DNA of 64,000 nucleotides from Pseudomonas putida (GCF_001941965.1 NZ_MKZO01000022.1:32355-96354); one strand, 5' to 3'. Positions 39,012 through 51,636 are shown, counted from the first letter of the stretch. Made by a program: numbers and translations. Notes: generated from the letters alone by a model not told the origin.

Positions 39012-39779
39012 TCAGCGACCCTTGCGCCGCTCCGCCCGCGCCACCCTCTGCACTTCCTGCCGCACCTCTTCCAGCACCTCCTGCACATACAGAATGTGCC
39101 GGCTCGACACTTCCCGCGCATCCTGCGCCCGCCCTTCGACGATCGCCAGGTACAGGTCCCGGTGCTGACTGATCAGCATGTCGCGGGTCTCAGTACGCTG
39201 CTTGTACATGCCACCAATGTTGGTCACCACGTTGCGCTTGAGCAGGTCGAACAAGCCACGAATGGTATGCAGCAACACCGCATTGTGGCTGGCCTCGGCA
39301 ATCGCCAGGTGGAAGCGCGCATCGGCCGCGCCCTCCTCGGCCCGGGTCACTTCGTCATTGCGGGTGTAGCAATCCTGCAAGGCATCGAACGCCGCCTTGA
39401 GCCGCTCCCGATCCACATCGGTCGCGCGCATCGCCGCGTAGTAGGCGCATGACGCCTCCAGGGTATGACGAAACTCCAGCAGGTCGCGCTGGGCCTCGGG
39501 ATTGCTTTCGAGCAGTTGCAGCAAAGGATCACTGAAAGTCGTGCCCAGCGACTCCGCCACATAGTTGCCGCCACCCTGGCGACTGACCAGCATGCCCTTG
39601 GCCACCAGCTTCTGGATCGCCTCGCGCAACGACGGACGCGAAACGCCGAACTGTTCAGCCAGCACCCGCTCGGCCGGCAAGCGTTCGCCAGCGGTCAGGG
39701 TGCCCTCAAGAATCATTCCCTCCAGCCGCTCGACGATATCGTCGGACAAACGGCGCTGGCGGACCTGGTCGAAAACCAT
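39012..39779 (-). CDS. lldR: FadR-family lactate regulator LldR
   Basis: A 255-residue GntR/FadR-type repressor that responds to lactate in characterised pseudomonads. The winged-helix domain (about residues 10-75) contains LPAERVLAEQFGVSRPSLRE, and the C-terminal FCD effector domain contains the metal-binding DARFHLAIAEASHN. Start 39779 is preferred because the upstream frame crosses the operator-promoter region. It is divergent from lldP, and a matching operator lies between them. Confidence 0.92.
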   Translation of the reverse strand: MVFDQVRQRRLSDDIVERLEGMILEGTLTAGERLPAERVLAEQFGVSRPSLREAIQKLVAKGMLVSRQGGGNYVAESLGTTFSDPLLQLLESNPEAQRDLLEFRHTLEASCAYYAAMRATDVDRERLKAAFDALQDCYTRNDEVTRAEEGAADARFHLAIAEASHNAVLLHTIRGLFDLLKRNVVTNIGGMYKQRTETRDMLISQHRDLYLAIVEGRAQDAREVSSRHILYVQEVLEEVRQEVQRVARAERRKGR

Positions 39780-39970
39780 CACATGCTCTCCACAATCCCG
39801 AGTCAGTTCGGGGCGCCTATTCTGGCCTATCCCGCCCCGCGCCACACCCATCAGTTGGCAACTTTCCTTACCACTCAGTCAGGCCTTTCGTCGGCCCTGC
39901 GACCAAAGTTTCACGCGGACAAATTGACACACCCACAGCGAGGCTTTTAACCTAGCGCCTCGCCATTGTA

Positions 39971-39987
39971 AATTGGTCTTACCAATT
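39971..39987. promoter_or_regulatory. LldR operator
   Basis: A perfect palindrome AATTGGT-CTT-ACCAATT with the FadR-family core TGGT-N3-ACCA, 46 bases upstream of lldP. The rest of the 253-base lldR-lldP gap shows nothing further that I recognise. Confidence 0.85.
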
Positions 39988-40032
39988 AACCAATGCCAGC
40001 GCCTTACCAAAAACAATTAGGGGCCATCCCAC

Positions 40033-41697
40033 ATGCAAACCTGGCAACAACTCTATAGTCCGCTTGGTAGTCTTGGCCTGTCCGCCCTGGCGGCGGTCAT
40101 TCCAATCGTGTTCTTCTTCCTGGCGCTGGCCGTGTTCCGCATGAAGGGACACATCGCGGGCAGCATCACCCTGGGCCTGTCGATCCTGGTGGCGATCTTC
40201 GCTTTCCAGATGCCTGCCGACATGGCTTTCGCCGCCGCCGGTTACGGTTTTGCCTATGGTCTGTGGCCGATTGCCTGGATCATCGTCGCCGCGGTGTTCC
40301 TCTACAAACTGACGGTCAAGAGCGGCCAGTTCGAAGTGATCCGCAGCTCGGTGCTGTCGATTACCGATGACCAGCGCCTGCAGGTCCTGCTGATCGGCTT
40401 CTGCTTCGGTGCCTTCCTCGAAGGTGCGGCCGGCTTCGGTGCGCCGGTGGCCATCACCGCCGCGCTGCTCGTCGGCCTCGGCTTCAATCCGCTGTACGCC
40501 GCCGGCCTGTGCCTGATCGCCAACACCGCACCGGTGGCCTTCGGCGCCCTGGGCATCCCGATCATCGTGGCCGGCCAGGTCACCGGCATCGACGCCTTCC
40601 ATATCGGCGCCATGACCGGTCGCCAACTGCCGCTGCTGTCGCTGTTCGTGCCGTTCTGGCTGGTGTTCATGATGGACGGCCTGAAAGGCGTAAAGGAGAC
40701 CTGGCCTGCCGCCCTGGTCGCCGGCCTGAGCTTCGCCGTCACCCAGTACTTCACCTCGAACTTCATCGGCCCGGAACTGCCGGACATCACCTCGGCCCTG
40801 GCTTCGCTGATCGCCCTGACCCTGTTCCTCAAGGTCTGGCAGCCGAAGAAATCCTTCAGCACCGTGACCGCCGGTGTCGGCGCCGACGTGGTCAAGGGCG
40901 GCGCCCAGCCCACGCCTTACAGCCTCGGCGAGATCTTCAAGGCCTGGTCGCCGTTCCTGATCCTCACCGTGCTGGTCACCATCTGGACCCTGAAGCCGTT
41001 CAAGGCGGCCTTCGCCAGCGGCGGCGCGATGTACAACTTTGTCTTCAACTTCGCCATCCCGCACCTTGATCAACTGGTGATCAAGACCGCGCCGATCGTC
41101 GCCAACCCGACGCCGATCCCGGCAGTGTTCAAGCTCGACCCGATCTCCGCCACCGGCACCGCGATCTTCCTCTCCGCGCTGATCTCGATGATCGTCCTGA
41201 AGATCAACTTCAAAACTGGTCTGACCACTTTGAAGGAGACCTTCTACGAGCTGCGCTGGCCGATCCTGTCCATCGGCATGGTCCTGGCCTTCGCCTTCGT
41301 CACCAACTACTCGGGCATGTCTTCGACCATGGCCCTGGTCCTGGCCGGCACGGGCGCCGCGTTCCCGTTCTTCTCGCCGTTCCTTGGCTGGCTGGGCGTG
41401 TTCCTGACCGGTTCGGACACCTCGTCCAACGCCCTGTTCAGCTCGCTGCAAGCCACCACCGCGCACCAGATCGGGGTCAACGACACCCTGCTGGTCGCGG
41501 CCAACACCAGCGGCGGCGTGACCGGCAAGATGATCTCGCCACAGTCCATCGCCGTGGCCTGCGCCGCCACCGGCCTGGTCGGCAAGGAATCGGACCTGTT
41601 CCGCTTCACCCTCAAGCACAGCCTGTTCTTTGCCACCATCGTCGGCCTGATCACCCTGATCCAGGCCTACTGGTTGACCGGCATGCTGGTTCACTAA
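40033..41697 (+). CDS. lldP: L-lactate permease
   Basis: A 554-residue inner-membrane lactate/glycolate carrier of the LctP family, with about twelve hydrophobic segments. Family segments such as [20 protein letters not shown] and [17 protein letters not shown] are present. Start ATG 40033. It is the first gene of the lactate operon and is controlled by the operator upstream. Confidence 0.96.
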   Translation: MQTWQQLYSPLGSLGLSALAAVIPIVFFFLALAVFRMKGHIAGSITLGLSILVAIFAFQMPADMAFAAAGYGFAYGLWPIAWIIVAAVFLYKLTVKSGQFEVIRSSVLSITDDQRLQVLLIGFCFGAFLEGAAGFGAPVAITAALLVGLGFNPLYAAGLCLIANTAPVAFGALGIPIIVAGQVTGIDAFHIGAMTGRQLPLLSLFVPFWLVFMMDGLKGVKETWPAALVAGLSFAVTQYFTSNFIGPELPDITSALASLIALTLFLKVWQPKKSFSTVTAGVGADVVKGGAQPTPYSLGEIFKAWSPFLILTVLVTIWTLKPFKAAFASGGAMYNFVFNFAIPHLDQLVIKTAPIVANPTPIPAVFKLDPISATGTAIFLSALISMIVLKINFKTGLTTLKETFYELRWPILSIGMVLAFAFVTNYSGMSSTMALVLAGTGAAFPFFSPFLGWLGVFLTGSDTSSNALFSSLQATTAHQIGVNDTLLVAANTSGGVTGKMISPQSIAVACAATGLVGKESDLFRFTLKHSLFFATIVGLITLIQAYWLTGMLVH

Positions 41698-41708
41698 AGT
41701 GACAGGGG

Positions 41709-41733
41709 CCGGGCGCGCTTCCGACGCGCCCGG
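41709..41733 (+). promoter_or_regulatory. Intercistronic hairpin between lldP and lldD
   Basis: A perfect 9-bp GC stem CCGGGCGCG/CGCGCCCGG with a 7-base loop and no T-run, in the 71-base gap. It probably acts on RNA stability or differential expression. Confidence 0.5.
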
Positions 41734-41768
41734 CAGTTGCCTTCTCACACACCTGGTTGCGAGATCCC

Positions 41769-42914
41769 ATGATCATTTCTGCCTCCACCGACTACCGTGC
41801 CGCGGCCCAGCGCAAGCTGCCGCCGTTCCTGTTCCATTACGCCGACGGTGGCGCCTACGCCGAATACACCCTGCGCCATAACGTCGAGGACCTGGCGAGC
41901 ATCGCCCTGCGTCAGCGCGTGCTGAAAAACATGTCGGAACTGAGCCTGCAGACCCGGCTCTTCGACGAAACCCTGAACATGCCCGTGGTCCTCGCCCCAG
42001 TCGGCCTGACCGGCATGTATGCCCGTCGTGGCGAAGTCCAGGCGGCACGTGCGGCGGCGTCGAAAGGCATTCCCTTCACCATGTCCACCGTCTCGGTGTG
42101 CCCGATCGAAGAAGTCGCCCCGGCGATCGACCGGCCGATGTGGTTCCAGCTCTATGTCCTGAAAGACCGCGGCTTCATGCGCAACGCGCTGGAGCGGGCC
42201 AAGGCTGCCGGCGTGAAAACCCTGGTGTTCACCGTCGACATGCCCGTCCCCGGCGCCCGCTACCGTGACGCCCACTCCGGCATGAGCGGGGCGAACGCAC
42301 CGCTGCGGCGCGTCTGGCAGGCTATGACCCATCCGCAATGGGCCCTGGATGTCGGCCTGCTGGGCCGCCCGCATGACCTCGGCAACATTTCCAAATACCG
42401 TGGCAACCCCACCGGCCTGGCCGACTACATCGGCTGGCTCGGCGCCAACTTCGACCCGTCCATCTCCTGGAAAGACCTGGAGTGGATCCGCGAATTCTGG
42501 GACGGCCCGATGATCATCAAGGGCATCCTCGATGCCGATGACGCCCGCGACGCGGTGAAATTCGGCGCCGACGGCATCGTCGTATCCAACCACGGCGGGC
42601 GCCAGCTCGACGGCGTGCTGTCCAGCGCCCGCGCCCTGCCGGCCATCGCCGACGCGGTGAAGGGTGATATCAGGATCCTCGCCGACTCCGGCATCCGCAG
42701 CGGCCTCGACGTGGTGCGCATGATCGCCCTCGGCGCCGACACCGTGATGATCGGCCGCGCCTTCCTCTATGCACTGGCAACCCACGGCGAAGCCGGGGTG
42801 AAGAACCTGCTGGACTTGTTCGAGAAGGAAATGCGCGTGGCCATGGTGCTGACTGGCGCCAAGTCGATCAGCGAGATCACCCGCGACTCGCTGGTCCGCG
42901 AACTGGGCGCCTGA
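41769..42914 (+). CDS. lldD: L-lactate dehydrogenase (FMN, quinone-linked)
   Basis: A 381-residue membrane-associated flavoenzyme oxidising L-lactate to pyruvate. The catalytic histidine is His275 in [12 protein letters not shown]; the FMN-binding region contains [20 protein letters not shown]. Start ATG 41769 ([20 protein letters not shown]) matches the family; an in-frame start 12 bases earlier is possible. It is followed by dld in the same operon. Confidence 0.97.
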   Translation: MIISASTDYRAAAQRKLPPFLFHYADGGAYAEYTLRHNVEDLASIALRQRVLKNMSELSLQTRLFDETLNMPVVLAPVGLTGMYARRGEVQAARAAASKGIPFTMSTVSVCPIEEVAPAIDRPMWFQLYVLKDRGFMRNALERAKAAGVKTLVFTVDMPVPGARYRDAHSGMSGANAPLRRVWQAMTHPQWALDVGLLGRPHDLGNISKYRGNPTGLADYIGWLGANFDPSISWKDLEWIREFWDGPMIIKGILDADDARDAVKFGADGIVVSNHGGRQLDGVLSSARALPAIADAVKGDIRILADSGIRSGLDVVRMIALGADTVMIGRAFLYALATHGEAGVKNLLDLFEKEMRVAMVLTGAKSISEITRDSLVRELGA

Positions 42915-42993
42915 CCGCGCGCCCGCACTTCCTACCGCCTGATTGACCGGGGCACGCGGCGCGCCAGACGCCGTGGCTCCGCGAGGAGTTTGC

Positions 42994-45804
<2,811 letters not shown>

Positions 45805-45931
45805 CGGGTGCTAGTAACCGGCTGGAGCAACAAGCCAGCCGGTCGTTACATTCCTGTGAACTCCTTCAAGGGCGGTGCAGTCCACCCCACAAGGCCCAAT
45901 TCCCGAGGCCTTCAAAGCCAAGGAGATTCAC

Positions 45932-46210
45932 ATGAAGCGTACTGCGATTACCGGACTGTTCATGACCGCCGCGTTGCTTGCCTCCCCTGTGTTTGCGGCA
46001 GATGACCTGTGTACCGCCAACCTGCAGAAGATCGACGATCAGTTGGCCAGCCTCGGCGCCACGTCGGAAGACCTGGTCAAATCCGTCAAGGAACAGGCCG
46101 ATGATGCGCGGGCCGCGAAGACTGCCGGCAACGACAAGGACTGCATCGCCCTCACCACCAAGGCCCTGCAGGACCTGCAGAACACCACCAAGGGTGGCGG
46201 CAGCGAGTGA
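45932..46210 (+). CDS. Small secreted/periplasmic protein
   Basis: A 92-residue protein I cannot assign to a named family. A signal peptide (MKRTAITGLFMTAALLASPV, then FA) precedes a mature part of about 70 residues. That part is helical and alanine/lysine/aspartate-rich, with only two cysteines (in DDLCTANL and DKDCIALT) that could form one disulfide. An AAGGAG ribosome-binding site precedes the ATG. It ends 92 bases before ssrA. Confidence 0.8.
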   Translation: MKRTAITGLFMTAALLASPVFAADDLCTANLQKIDDQLASLGATSEDLVKSVKEQADDARAAKTAGNDKDCIALTTKALQDLQNTTKGGGSE

Positions 46211-46219
46211 GGCAGAGCG

Positions 46220-46246
46220 TCCGGGCGATGGCACACGTCGCCCGGA
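46220..46246. terminator. Hairpin between the small periplasmic gene and ssrA
   Basis: A perfect 9-bp stem TCCGGGCGA/TCGCCCGGA with a 9-base loop, ten bases after the small gene. It has no T-run and overlaps the ssrA -35 region. Confidence 0.5.
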
Positions 46247-46257
46247 TCGCGTATACT
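46228..46257 (+). promoter_or_regulatory. Candidate ssrA promoter
   Basis: -10 TATACT at 46252-46257 and a -35-like ATGGCA at 46228-46233 (18-base spacer), about 45 bases before the mature tmRNA 5' end. Confidence 0.55.
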
Positions 46258-46302
46258 CCGCCTTACGCGCTTGAGAAAGCGTCAGCTTAGAGCAGTAAAA
46301 AT

Positions 46303-46694
46303 GGGGCCGATTAGGATTCGACGCCGGTGATGAAACTCTAGGTGCATGCCGAGTTGGTAACAGAACTCGTAAATCCACTGTTGCAACTTTCTATAGTTGC
46401 CAATGACGAAACCTTCGAGGGTTACGCTCTCGCTGCGTAAGCAGCCGAGCCCGCCCTTCTGGTAGCTTCGGCTCCAGCAATCATCAGGGGATGCCTGTAA
46501 ACCCGAAATGATTGTCATACAGAACAGGATCGCCGTGCAGTACGTTGTGGACGAAGCGGCTAAAACTTACACAACTCGTCCAAAGCACCCTGCCCGTCGG
46601 GCGGCTGCGGATTAACTCAATAGACACGGCTAAGCATGTAGTACCGACAGCGGAGTACTGGCGGACGGGGGTTCAAATCCCCCCGGTTCCACCA
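46303..46694 (+). ncRNA. ssrA: Transfer-messenger RNA
   Basis: A 392-base tmRNA that rescues stalled ribosomes together with SmpB. The 5' end GGGGCCGATTAGGATTCGAC and the 3' end (GTTCAAATCCCCCCGG, TTCC, ACCA) form the alanine-tRNA-like domain. The tag reading frame after the resume codon encodes ANDETFEGYALAA and stops with TAA, ending in the degradation signal ALAA. Confidence 0.97.
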
Positions 46695-46712
46695 AACACG
46701 CAAGACAGAAAG

Positions 46713-46747
46713 GCCCTTTGGCGACATTCGCCAAAGGGCTTTTTTTG
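46713..46747 (+). terminator. Terminator of ssrA
   Basis: A GCCCTTTGGCGA/TCGCCAAAGGGC-type stem followed by seven Ts, about 20 bases beyond the tmRNA end. Confidence 0.9.
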
Positions 46748-46886
46748 TTGCCTGGGTTTCATACCCTCTGCGAAGCCCTGCTCCCAAGTCTTGCTTCCCC
46801 TAGGCCCCGCGGCCCACCTAGACATCGTATAACTATCTAAATAATTAACTGAAACCGCATACGCCCGGCCTGAATTCACGCAAATT

Positions 46887-46910
46887 ATGTTGTACGACGA
46901 CACACAACAT
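46887..46910. promoter_or_regulatory. Uronate-regulon operator, site 1
   Basis: A 24-base site with ends ATGTTGT/ACAACAT and FadR-type core TTGT-ACG-ACGA, 90 bases before the MFS gene. It matches the site before oprD at 22 of 23 positions in reverse orientation. The rest of the 305-base ssrA-MFS gap is AT-rich promoter-like DNA plus the ssrA terminator. Confidence 0.75.
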
Positions 46911-46999
46911 GCCATCCTTTCCTGGAAACATTTTGTCTCACTTCGCCATGCCAGCACCGAGACAAGCACCGCACCTCTAAAAATAACGCCAGGTGAACC

Positions 47000-48301
47000 A
47001 TGAAAATAAAAGGCATCCGTTGGTGGATGGTCAGCCTTGTCACGGCTGGGCTCGTCGTCAACTACCTCGCTCGCAACACCCTGTCGGTGGCCGCACCGAC
47101 CCTGATGACCGACCTCTCCATTTCCACCGCCGAATACGCCAAGATCGTCGCCGCCTGGCAGTTCTGCTATGCGCTGATGCAGCCGATCGCCGGCTGGCTG
47201 ATCGACTTCATCGGCACCAAGCTCGGCTTCGCCGTGTTCGCCCTGGCCTGGTCTGCGGCCTGTGCCGGCGCGGCGCTAGCGAGCGGCTGGCAGAGCATGG
47301 CGTTCATGCGCGGACTGTTGGGGATGACCGAAGCCGCCGGCCTGCCCGCCGGGGTCAAGGCAACCACCGAGTGGTTCCCGGCCAAGGAACGGTCGGTGGC
47401 GATCGGCTGGTTCAATATCGGCTCGTCGTTCGGCGCCCTGCTCGCGCCGCCATTGGTGGTCTGGGCGATCCTGCACAGTGGCTGGCAACTGGCGTTCGTG
47501 CTGGTCGGCGTCGCGGGGATCATCTGGACCCTGCTGTGGATGCTGCTCTACAAGCACCCACGGGATCAGAAACGCCTGAGCGATGAAGAGCGCGACTACA
47601 TCCTTTCCGGCCAGGAAGCCCACTTCAAGCAGGAGAAACGCGAGAAAGGCGCCTGGAAGAAGATCTTCAAGACCCGCAACTTCTACGCCATCGCCTCGGC
47701 GCGGATTCTCTCGGAGCCGGCCTGGCAGACCTTCAATGCCTGGATCCCGCTGTACCTGATGACCGAGCGCCATATGAACATCAAGGAAATCGCGATGTTC
47801 GCCTGGCTGCCGTTCCTCGCCGCGGATATCGGCTGCGTGCTCGGCGGCTACCTGAGCCCGTTCTTCCATCGCTACTTCAAAGTGTCGCTGTTCACCTCGC
47901 GCAAGATGGTCCTGGTGTTCGGCGCCAGCTGCATGATCGGCCCGGCCTGCATCGGCCTGGTGGAAAGCCCCTACACCGCGATCCTGCTGCTGTGCATCGG
48001 CGGCTTCGCCCACCAGACTCTGTCCGGCGCGCTGTACTCGATCACCTCGGACTCCTTCACCCGTGACCAGGTCGCGACCGCTACCGGCATGGGCGGGATG
48101 TGCGGGTATCTCGGGGCGACGGTGTTCACCCTGGCCTTCGGTGTGCTGGTGACGCAGATCGGCTACAGCCCGCTGTTCGTGGTGCTGGCGGCGTTCGATG
48201 TGATTGCTGCGTTGCTGGTGTGGAAGGTGGCGAAGGAAGTGACTGCGGTGCCTGCTCCAAGTCCGATAGCTTCAACCGGGGGTAACCAGGCGATTGCCTG
48301 A
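47000..48301 (+). CDS. MFS transporter, probable hexuronate/aldarate uptake
   Basis: A 433-residue major facilitator of the anion:cation symporter group (ExuT/GudP-like) with twelve predicted helices. The N-terminal WWMVSLVTAGLVVNYLARNTLS and the helix 4 region FMRGLLGMTEAAGLPAGVKAT are typical of sugar-acid carriers in this group. Substrate assignment to hexuronate or aldarate comes from the shared operator with the udh and porin genes and is inferred. It is monocistronic; a terminator follows. Confidence 0.85.
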   Translation: MKIKGIRWWMVSLVTAGLVVNYLARNTLSVAAPTLMTDLSISTAEYAKIVAAWQFCYALMQPIAGWLIDFIGTKLGFAVFALAWSAACAGAALASGWQSMAFMRGLLGMTEAAGLPAGVKATTEWFPAKERSVAIGWFNIGSSFGALLAPPLVVWAILHSGWQLAFVLVGVAGIIWTLLWMLLYKHPRDQKRLSDEERDYILSGQEAHFKQEKREKGAWKKIFKTRNFYAIASARILSEPAWQTFNAWIPLYLMTERHMNIKEIAMFAWLPFLAADIGCVLGGYLSPFFHRYFKVSLFTSRKMVLVFGASCMIGPACIGLVESPYTAILLLCIGGFAHQTLSGALYSITSDSFTRDQVATATGMGGMCGYLGATVFTLAFGVLVTQIGYSPLFVVLAAFDVIAALLVWKVAKEVTAVPAPSPIASTGGNQAIA

Positions 48302-48312
48302 TCCCGCAAAAG

Positions 48313-48343
48313 ACAAGGGCCGCACTTGCGGCCCTTTTTTATT
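48313..48343 (+). terminator. Terminator of the MFS gene
   Basis: AAGGGCCGC-ACTT-GCGGCCCTTTTTTATT: a stem of nine base pairs with a T-run, about 12 bases past the stop. Confidence 0.9.
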
Positions 48344-48359
48344 GGGTGGACCTACTACC

Positions 48360-48455
48360 GCAATCGCTGGCAAGCCAGCTCCCACAGGATCCTCCGCCAG
48401 CCCTCGATTCCGGACACGACGCGGTCACTGTGGGAGCTGGCTTGCCAGCGATTGC
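48360..48455. repeat. REP pair (inverted)
   Basis: Facing REP copies about 40 bases apart between the convergent MFS and epimerase genes. Confidence 0.9.
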
Positions 48456-48483
48456 TGTGGTCAATTCACTACAGCAGCCCGAG

Positions 48484-49347
48484 TCAAGCTGGCAGATACT
48501 GCAACCTGAACCCCAGACTCGCCTCCTCCCCCTGCTCCAGCAATCGCAACCCCGGCCGCCCCGGCAGATGGTGGGCATTGACCGGATGGCTCACCGGCTC
48601 GACACAGAAGAACGGCTTGTCCTGCGGGCAGAACAACAGGAAGTAATCCGCCCCCGTAGCCCGGCATTCCAGCCGATACCCCGGCTGCTCGATCACACAC
48701 TCCCCAGCCCAGCCACTGAACGCATGATCCACCTGCCGCACCGGCAATCCGGCCAGCTCGGCGAAACGCCAGTCCTCGGGAATTTCCGCCTCGAACCAGG
48801 GCAAGCGTCCCTCCTCCCCCAGCCACACACTCTGCGCCGGTGCCAGCAACCGGGTCCCCGGATGCCGAGGAAAATACGGATGCAGCCCCAGCCCATACCA
48901 GTTGGCCTGTTCATCCAGATGGGTCACGTGCAGATCCAGGTTCAGACACCCTTCGTGCAGATGCACATCCAGGGTCGCCTGATAGGCAAACGGCCATTCG
49001 CTGTCGAGGGTCAGCCTGATCCGCCGCTCGCTGTGATGATCCACCTGCCAGGCCTGTTGCCAGGCGCTGCCGTGGATCGGATAGGGATCATGATCGGTAT
49101 TCGGCGCCAGCACCTGCCAGCCATCGGGCCGCTCGAAACCGCCCTCGGCGATACGATTGGACCAGGGTAGCAACGGATAGCAACCCAAACGGCGCGGCGT
49201 ACCGGCAGCCTTCGCTTCTTCATCGGCCGGGCGCAGCAGCGCTTCCCCGGTCGCCTTCACGTCCCAGTTGACCAGGCTCGCGCCCAGTTCGGGGGCAATG
49301 CTCAGGCGGGTCAGGCGGTCTTGCAGGTACAACTCGGTCAAGGCCAT
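48484..49347 (-). CDS. Aldose 1-epimerase family protein
   Basis: A 287-residue mutarotase-like protein (galactose mutarotase superfamily). Visible family features are the sugar-binding LLPWSNRIAEG, the histidine of GSAWQQAWQVDHH, NWYGLGLHPYFPR and the C-terminal LFCPQDKPFFCVEPVSHPVN. It would interconvert the anomers of a hexose or uronic acid. Its place beside the uronate genes suggests a uronate anomer as substrate, but the operator sites do not cover it, so this is weak. It follows the DMT gene after 24 bases. Confidence 0.8.
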   Translation of the reverse strand: MALTELYLQDRLTRLSIAPELGASLVNWDVKATGEALLRPADEEAKAAGTPRRLGCYPLLPWSNRIAEGGFERPDGWQVLAPNTDHDPYPIHGSAWQQAWQVDHHSERRIRLTLDSEWPFAYQATLDVHLHEGCLNLDLHVTHLDEQANWYGLGLHPYFPRHPGTRLLAPAQSVWLGEEGRLPWFEAEIPEDWRFAELAGLPVRQVDHAFSGWAGECVIEQPGYRLECRATGADYFLLFCPQDKPFFCVEPVSHPVNAHHLPGRPGLRLLEQGEEASLGFRLQYLPA

Positions 49348-49371
49348 CGAGGGCTCCTGTGGATAAAGGGC

Positions 49372-50295
49372 TCAGCCGCTCTTGCGCCAGGTCAGCAGGA
49401 CGATGCCGCTCACCACCACCGCGCCGCCGAGCAGTTGCAGGCCACCCAGGTGCTGGTCGAGCAAGGCCCAGCCGAGCAGCATGGTGGCGATCGGTTCGAT
49501 ATTCATCACCGGCGCGTTCTGCGCCATGTTCAGCCGCGGCACGCAGACGAACAGCAAGGTGAAGGCGATGCCGTAGAGCACCACCAGGCTCGCCAGCGCC
49601 AGCCAGCCGCCGCCCGTGCTCGGTGCCGACAACCCGCTGGGCATCACCCCGCTCATCCCGGCGAGCAACATGCTGGAAAAGACGATCAGCAAGGTCAGCA
49701 GGCTGCGTACCGGCCCACGCATGGCGGCCAGCTTGTTGTCGGTTATCCACAGCGCGCAGGCAAAGGCACAGGCCGCGCCGAACGCCAGGCTGACGCCGAG
49801 GGTCCAGTGCGGGTTGGCCTCGCCGCTGTCAGCCAGGCGCGCTGGCACATCCAGCGCCAGGACCAGACCACAGAGAATCAGGCCCATGAACAGCACGCTG
49901 CGCCCCGTCGGACGCGGCCCACCCAGGGCCCAGCCCAACAGCGCGAGCAACATCGGAAAGGTATTACCCACCAGCAAGGCCAGGGCCACGGGAATCCGCG
50001 CCACTGCCGAATACAAACACAGGCTCTGGGTCGCGATCAGCAAGCCCAGCAGCAGTTGCCAACGCAACGTCCCGGCCGGCAAGCCCAGCGGTTGACGCTG
50101 CCAAATCAGTAATCCGGCGAGCACCAGCAAGGTGATGCCGGATCGACAAAGAATCGCCAGCAACACCCCGGTCCCGTCATCGAAAGCGAAGCGCGCGGCG
50201 ATATGGTTGCCGGCGAAGGAACAGGCCAGCAGCGCCAATAGCGCGATCGCCAGCTTGCGCGGAAACAGCGCAGGTGCAGCGGAAGAAACAGCCAT
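49372..50295 (-). CDS. DMT-family (EamA) transporter
   Basis: A 307-residue inner-membrane protein with ten hydrophobic segments in two EamA repeats (first half FAGNHIAARFAFDDGTGVLL; second half NIEPIATMLLGWALLDQHLG). Such proteins usually export metabolites or amino acids; the substrate here is unknown. A terminator separates it from the TRAP operon downstream, and the epimerase gene follows in the same direction. Confidence 0.82.
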   Translation of the reverse strand: MAVSSAAPALFPRKLAIALLALLACSFAGNHIAARFAFDDGTGVLLAILCRSGITLLVLAGLLIWQRQPLGLPAGTLRWQLLLGLLIATQSLCLYSAVARIPVALALLVGNTFPMLLALLGWALGGPRPTGRSVLFMGLILCGLVLALDVPARLADSGEANPHWTLGVSLAFGAACAFACALWITDNKLAAMRGPVRSLLTLLIVFSSMLLAGMSGVMPSGLSAPSTGGGWLALASLVVLYGIAFTLLFVCVPRLNMAQNAPVMNIEPIATMLLGWALLDQHLGGLQLLGGAVVVSGIVLLTWRKSG

Positions 50296-50313
50296 GTGCG
50301 AAATCCATATGCG

Positions 50314-50343
50314 AAAAAAAAGGCGGGCCAGTACCGGCCCGCC
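50314..50343 (-). terminator. Terminator of the udh-TRAP operon
   Basis: Minus strand GGCGGGCC-GGTACT-GGCCCGCC followed by eight Ts, 13 bases beyond the TRAP large-permease stop. Confidence 0.93.
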
Positions 50344-50355
50344 CCAAATGACCGC

Positions 50356-51636
50356 TTACAGCACCACGCTGGGCAGCCAGAGAGAGATTGCAGGGATGTA
50401 GGTCACGGCCATCAGCACCATGAACAGCGCCAGGTAGAACGGCAGTAGCGCCTTGACCGTGGACTCGATCGAGACCTTGCCGATGGCCGAGCCGACGAAC
50501 AGCACCGCACCTACCGGCGGTGTGATCAAGCCAATGCCGAGGTTGACCAGCATGATCATGCCGAAGTGCACCGGATCGACGCCGATGCCGTTGATCACCG
50601 GCAGCAGGATCGGTGTCAGGATCAGGATCAGCGGCGCCATGTCCATCACCGTGCCCAGCAGCAGCAACATGAAGTTGATGCACATCAGAATCACGTAGCG
50701 GTTATCCGACAGGGTCAGGAACGCCGTGGTGATCTTCGACGGGATCTGCATCAGGGTCATTACATAGCCGAAGCTCGCCGCGAAACCGATCAGGATCATC
50801 ACGATGGAGATGGTCCGCACCGTGCGGTGCATCAGCTTGGGCAGGTCGCGCCACTTGTAGTCGCGGTAGATGAACATGGTCACGAAGAACGACCAGACCA
50901 CCGCCACCGCCGCCGACTCCGTCGCGGTGAATACGCCGGAGAGAATGCCGCCGAGGATGATGACCATGGCCATCAGGCCCCAGAGTGCCTCGCCGGCGAT
51001 CTTCAGCGCCTGGCGCAGCGGGATCACCTCGCCCTTGGGGTAGTTGCGCTTCTTCGCGAAGATCAGGCACAGACCCATCATCACCGCGCTGAGCAGCAGC
51101 CCGGGCATAACCCCGGCCATGAACAGCGAGGCAATCGATACCGTGCCGCCTGCCGCCAGCGAGTAGAGCACCGAGTTGTGGCTGGGCGGCGTCAGCAGCG
51201 CCTGCACCGAGCCACTGACGGTCACCGCCGTGGAGAACTCCCGCGGATAGCCCTTGCGTTCCATCTCGGGAATCAGCACCGAACCTACCGAAGCGGTGTC
51301 AGCTACCGACGAACCGGAGATGGCGCCGAAGAAGGTCGAGGCCATGATATTGACCAGCGACAGCCCGCCACGGACGAAGCCCACCAGTACCCCGGCGAAC
51401 GCCACCAGCCTGCGTGACATGCCGCCCTCGGCCATGATCGCGCCGGCCAGGACGAAGAACGGAATTGCCAGCAGGGAGAATTTGTTAACCCCGCTGGCAA
51501 CCTGGATCATCATCGCCTGCAGCGGGATGTCGATCCACCAGGCGCCGATCAGCGCCGCCAGGCCCAGGGCGTAGGCCACCGGCATGCCGATGAGGATGAG
51601 CAGGATGAAGCTGCCCAACAGAATGAAGGCATCCAT
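50356..51636 (-). CDS. TRAP transporter large permease (DctM)
   Basis: A 426-residue permease with about twelve helices, which provides the translocation path of a tripartite sodium-driven acid transporter. Family motifs include VNKFSLLAIPFFVLAGAIMA, FFGAISGSSVADTASVG and the C-terminal GIGLITPPVGAVLFVGSAIG. Its ATG directly abuts the small-permease stop. The substrate is probably a hexuronate, inferred from the operon with uronate dehydrogenase. Confidence 0.93.
   Translation of the reverse strand: MDAFILLGSFILLILIGMPVAYALGLAALIGAWWIDIPLQAMMIQVASGVNKFSLLAIPFFVLAGAIMAEGGMSRRLVAFAGVLVGFVRGGLSLVNIMASTFFGAISGSSVADTASVGSVLIPEMERKGYPREFSTAVTVSGSVQALLTPPSHNSVLYSLAAGGTVSIASLFMAGVMPGLLLSAVMMGLCLIFAKKRNYPKGEVIPLRQALKIAGEALWGLMAMVIILGGILSGVFTATESAAVAVVWSFFVTMFIYRDYKWRDLPKLMHRTVRTISIVMILIGFAASFGYVMTLMQIPSKITTAFLTLSDNRYVILMCINFMLLLLGTVMDMAPLILILTPILLPVINGIGVDPVHFGMIMLVNLGIGLITPPVGAVLFVGSAIGKVSIESTVKALLPFYLALFMVLMAVTYIPAISLWLPSVVL

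Noticed and set aside
46512..46832. A 106-codon frame inside and behind ssrA
   Set aside because: It overlaps the tRNA-like 3' domain and terminator of tmRNA, so it is not a protein gene.
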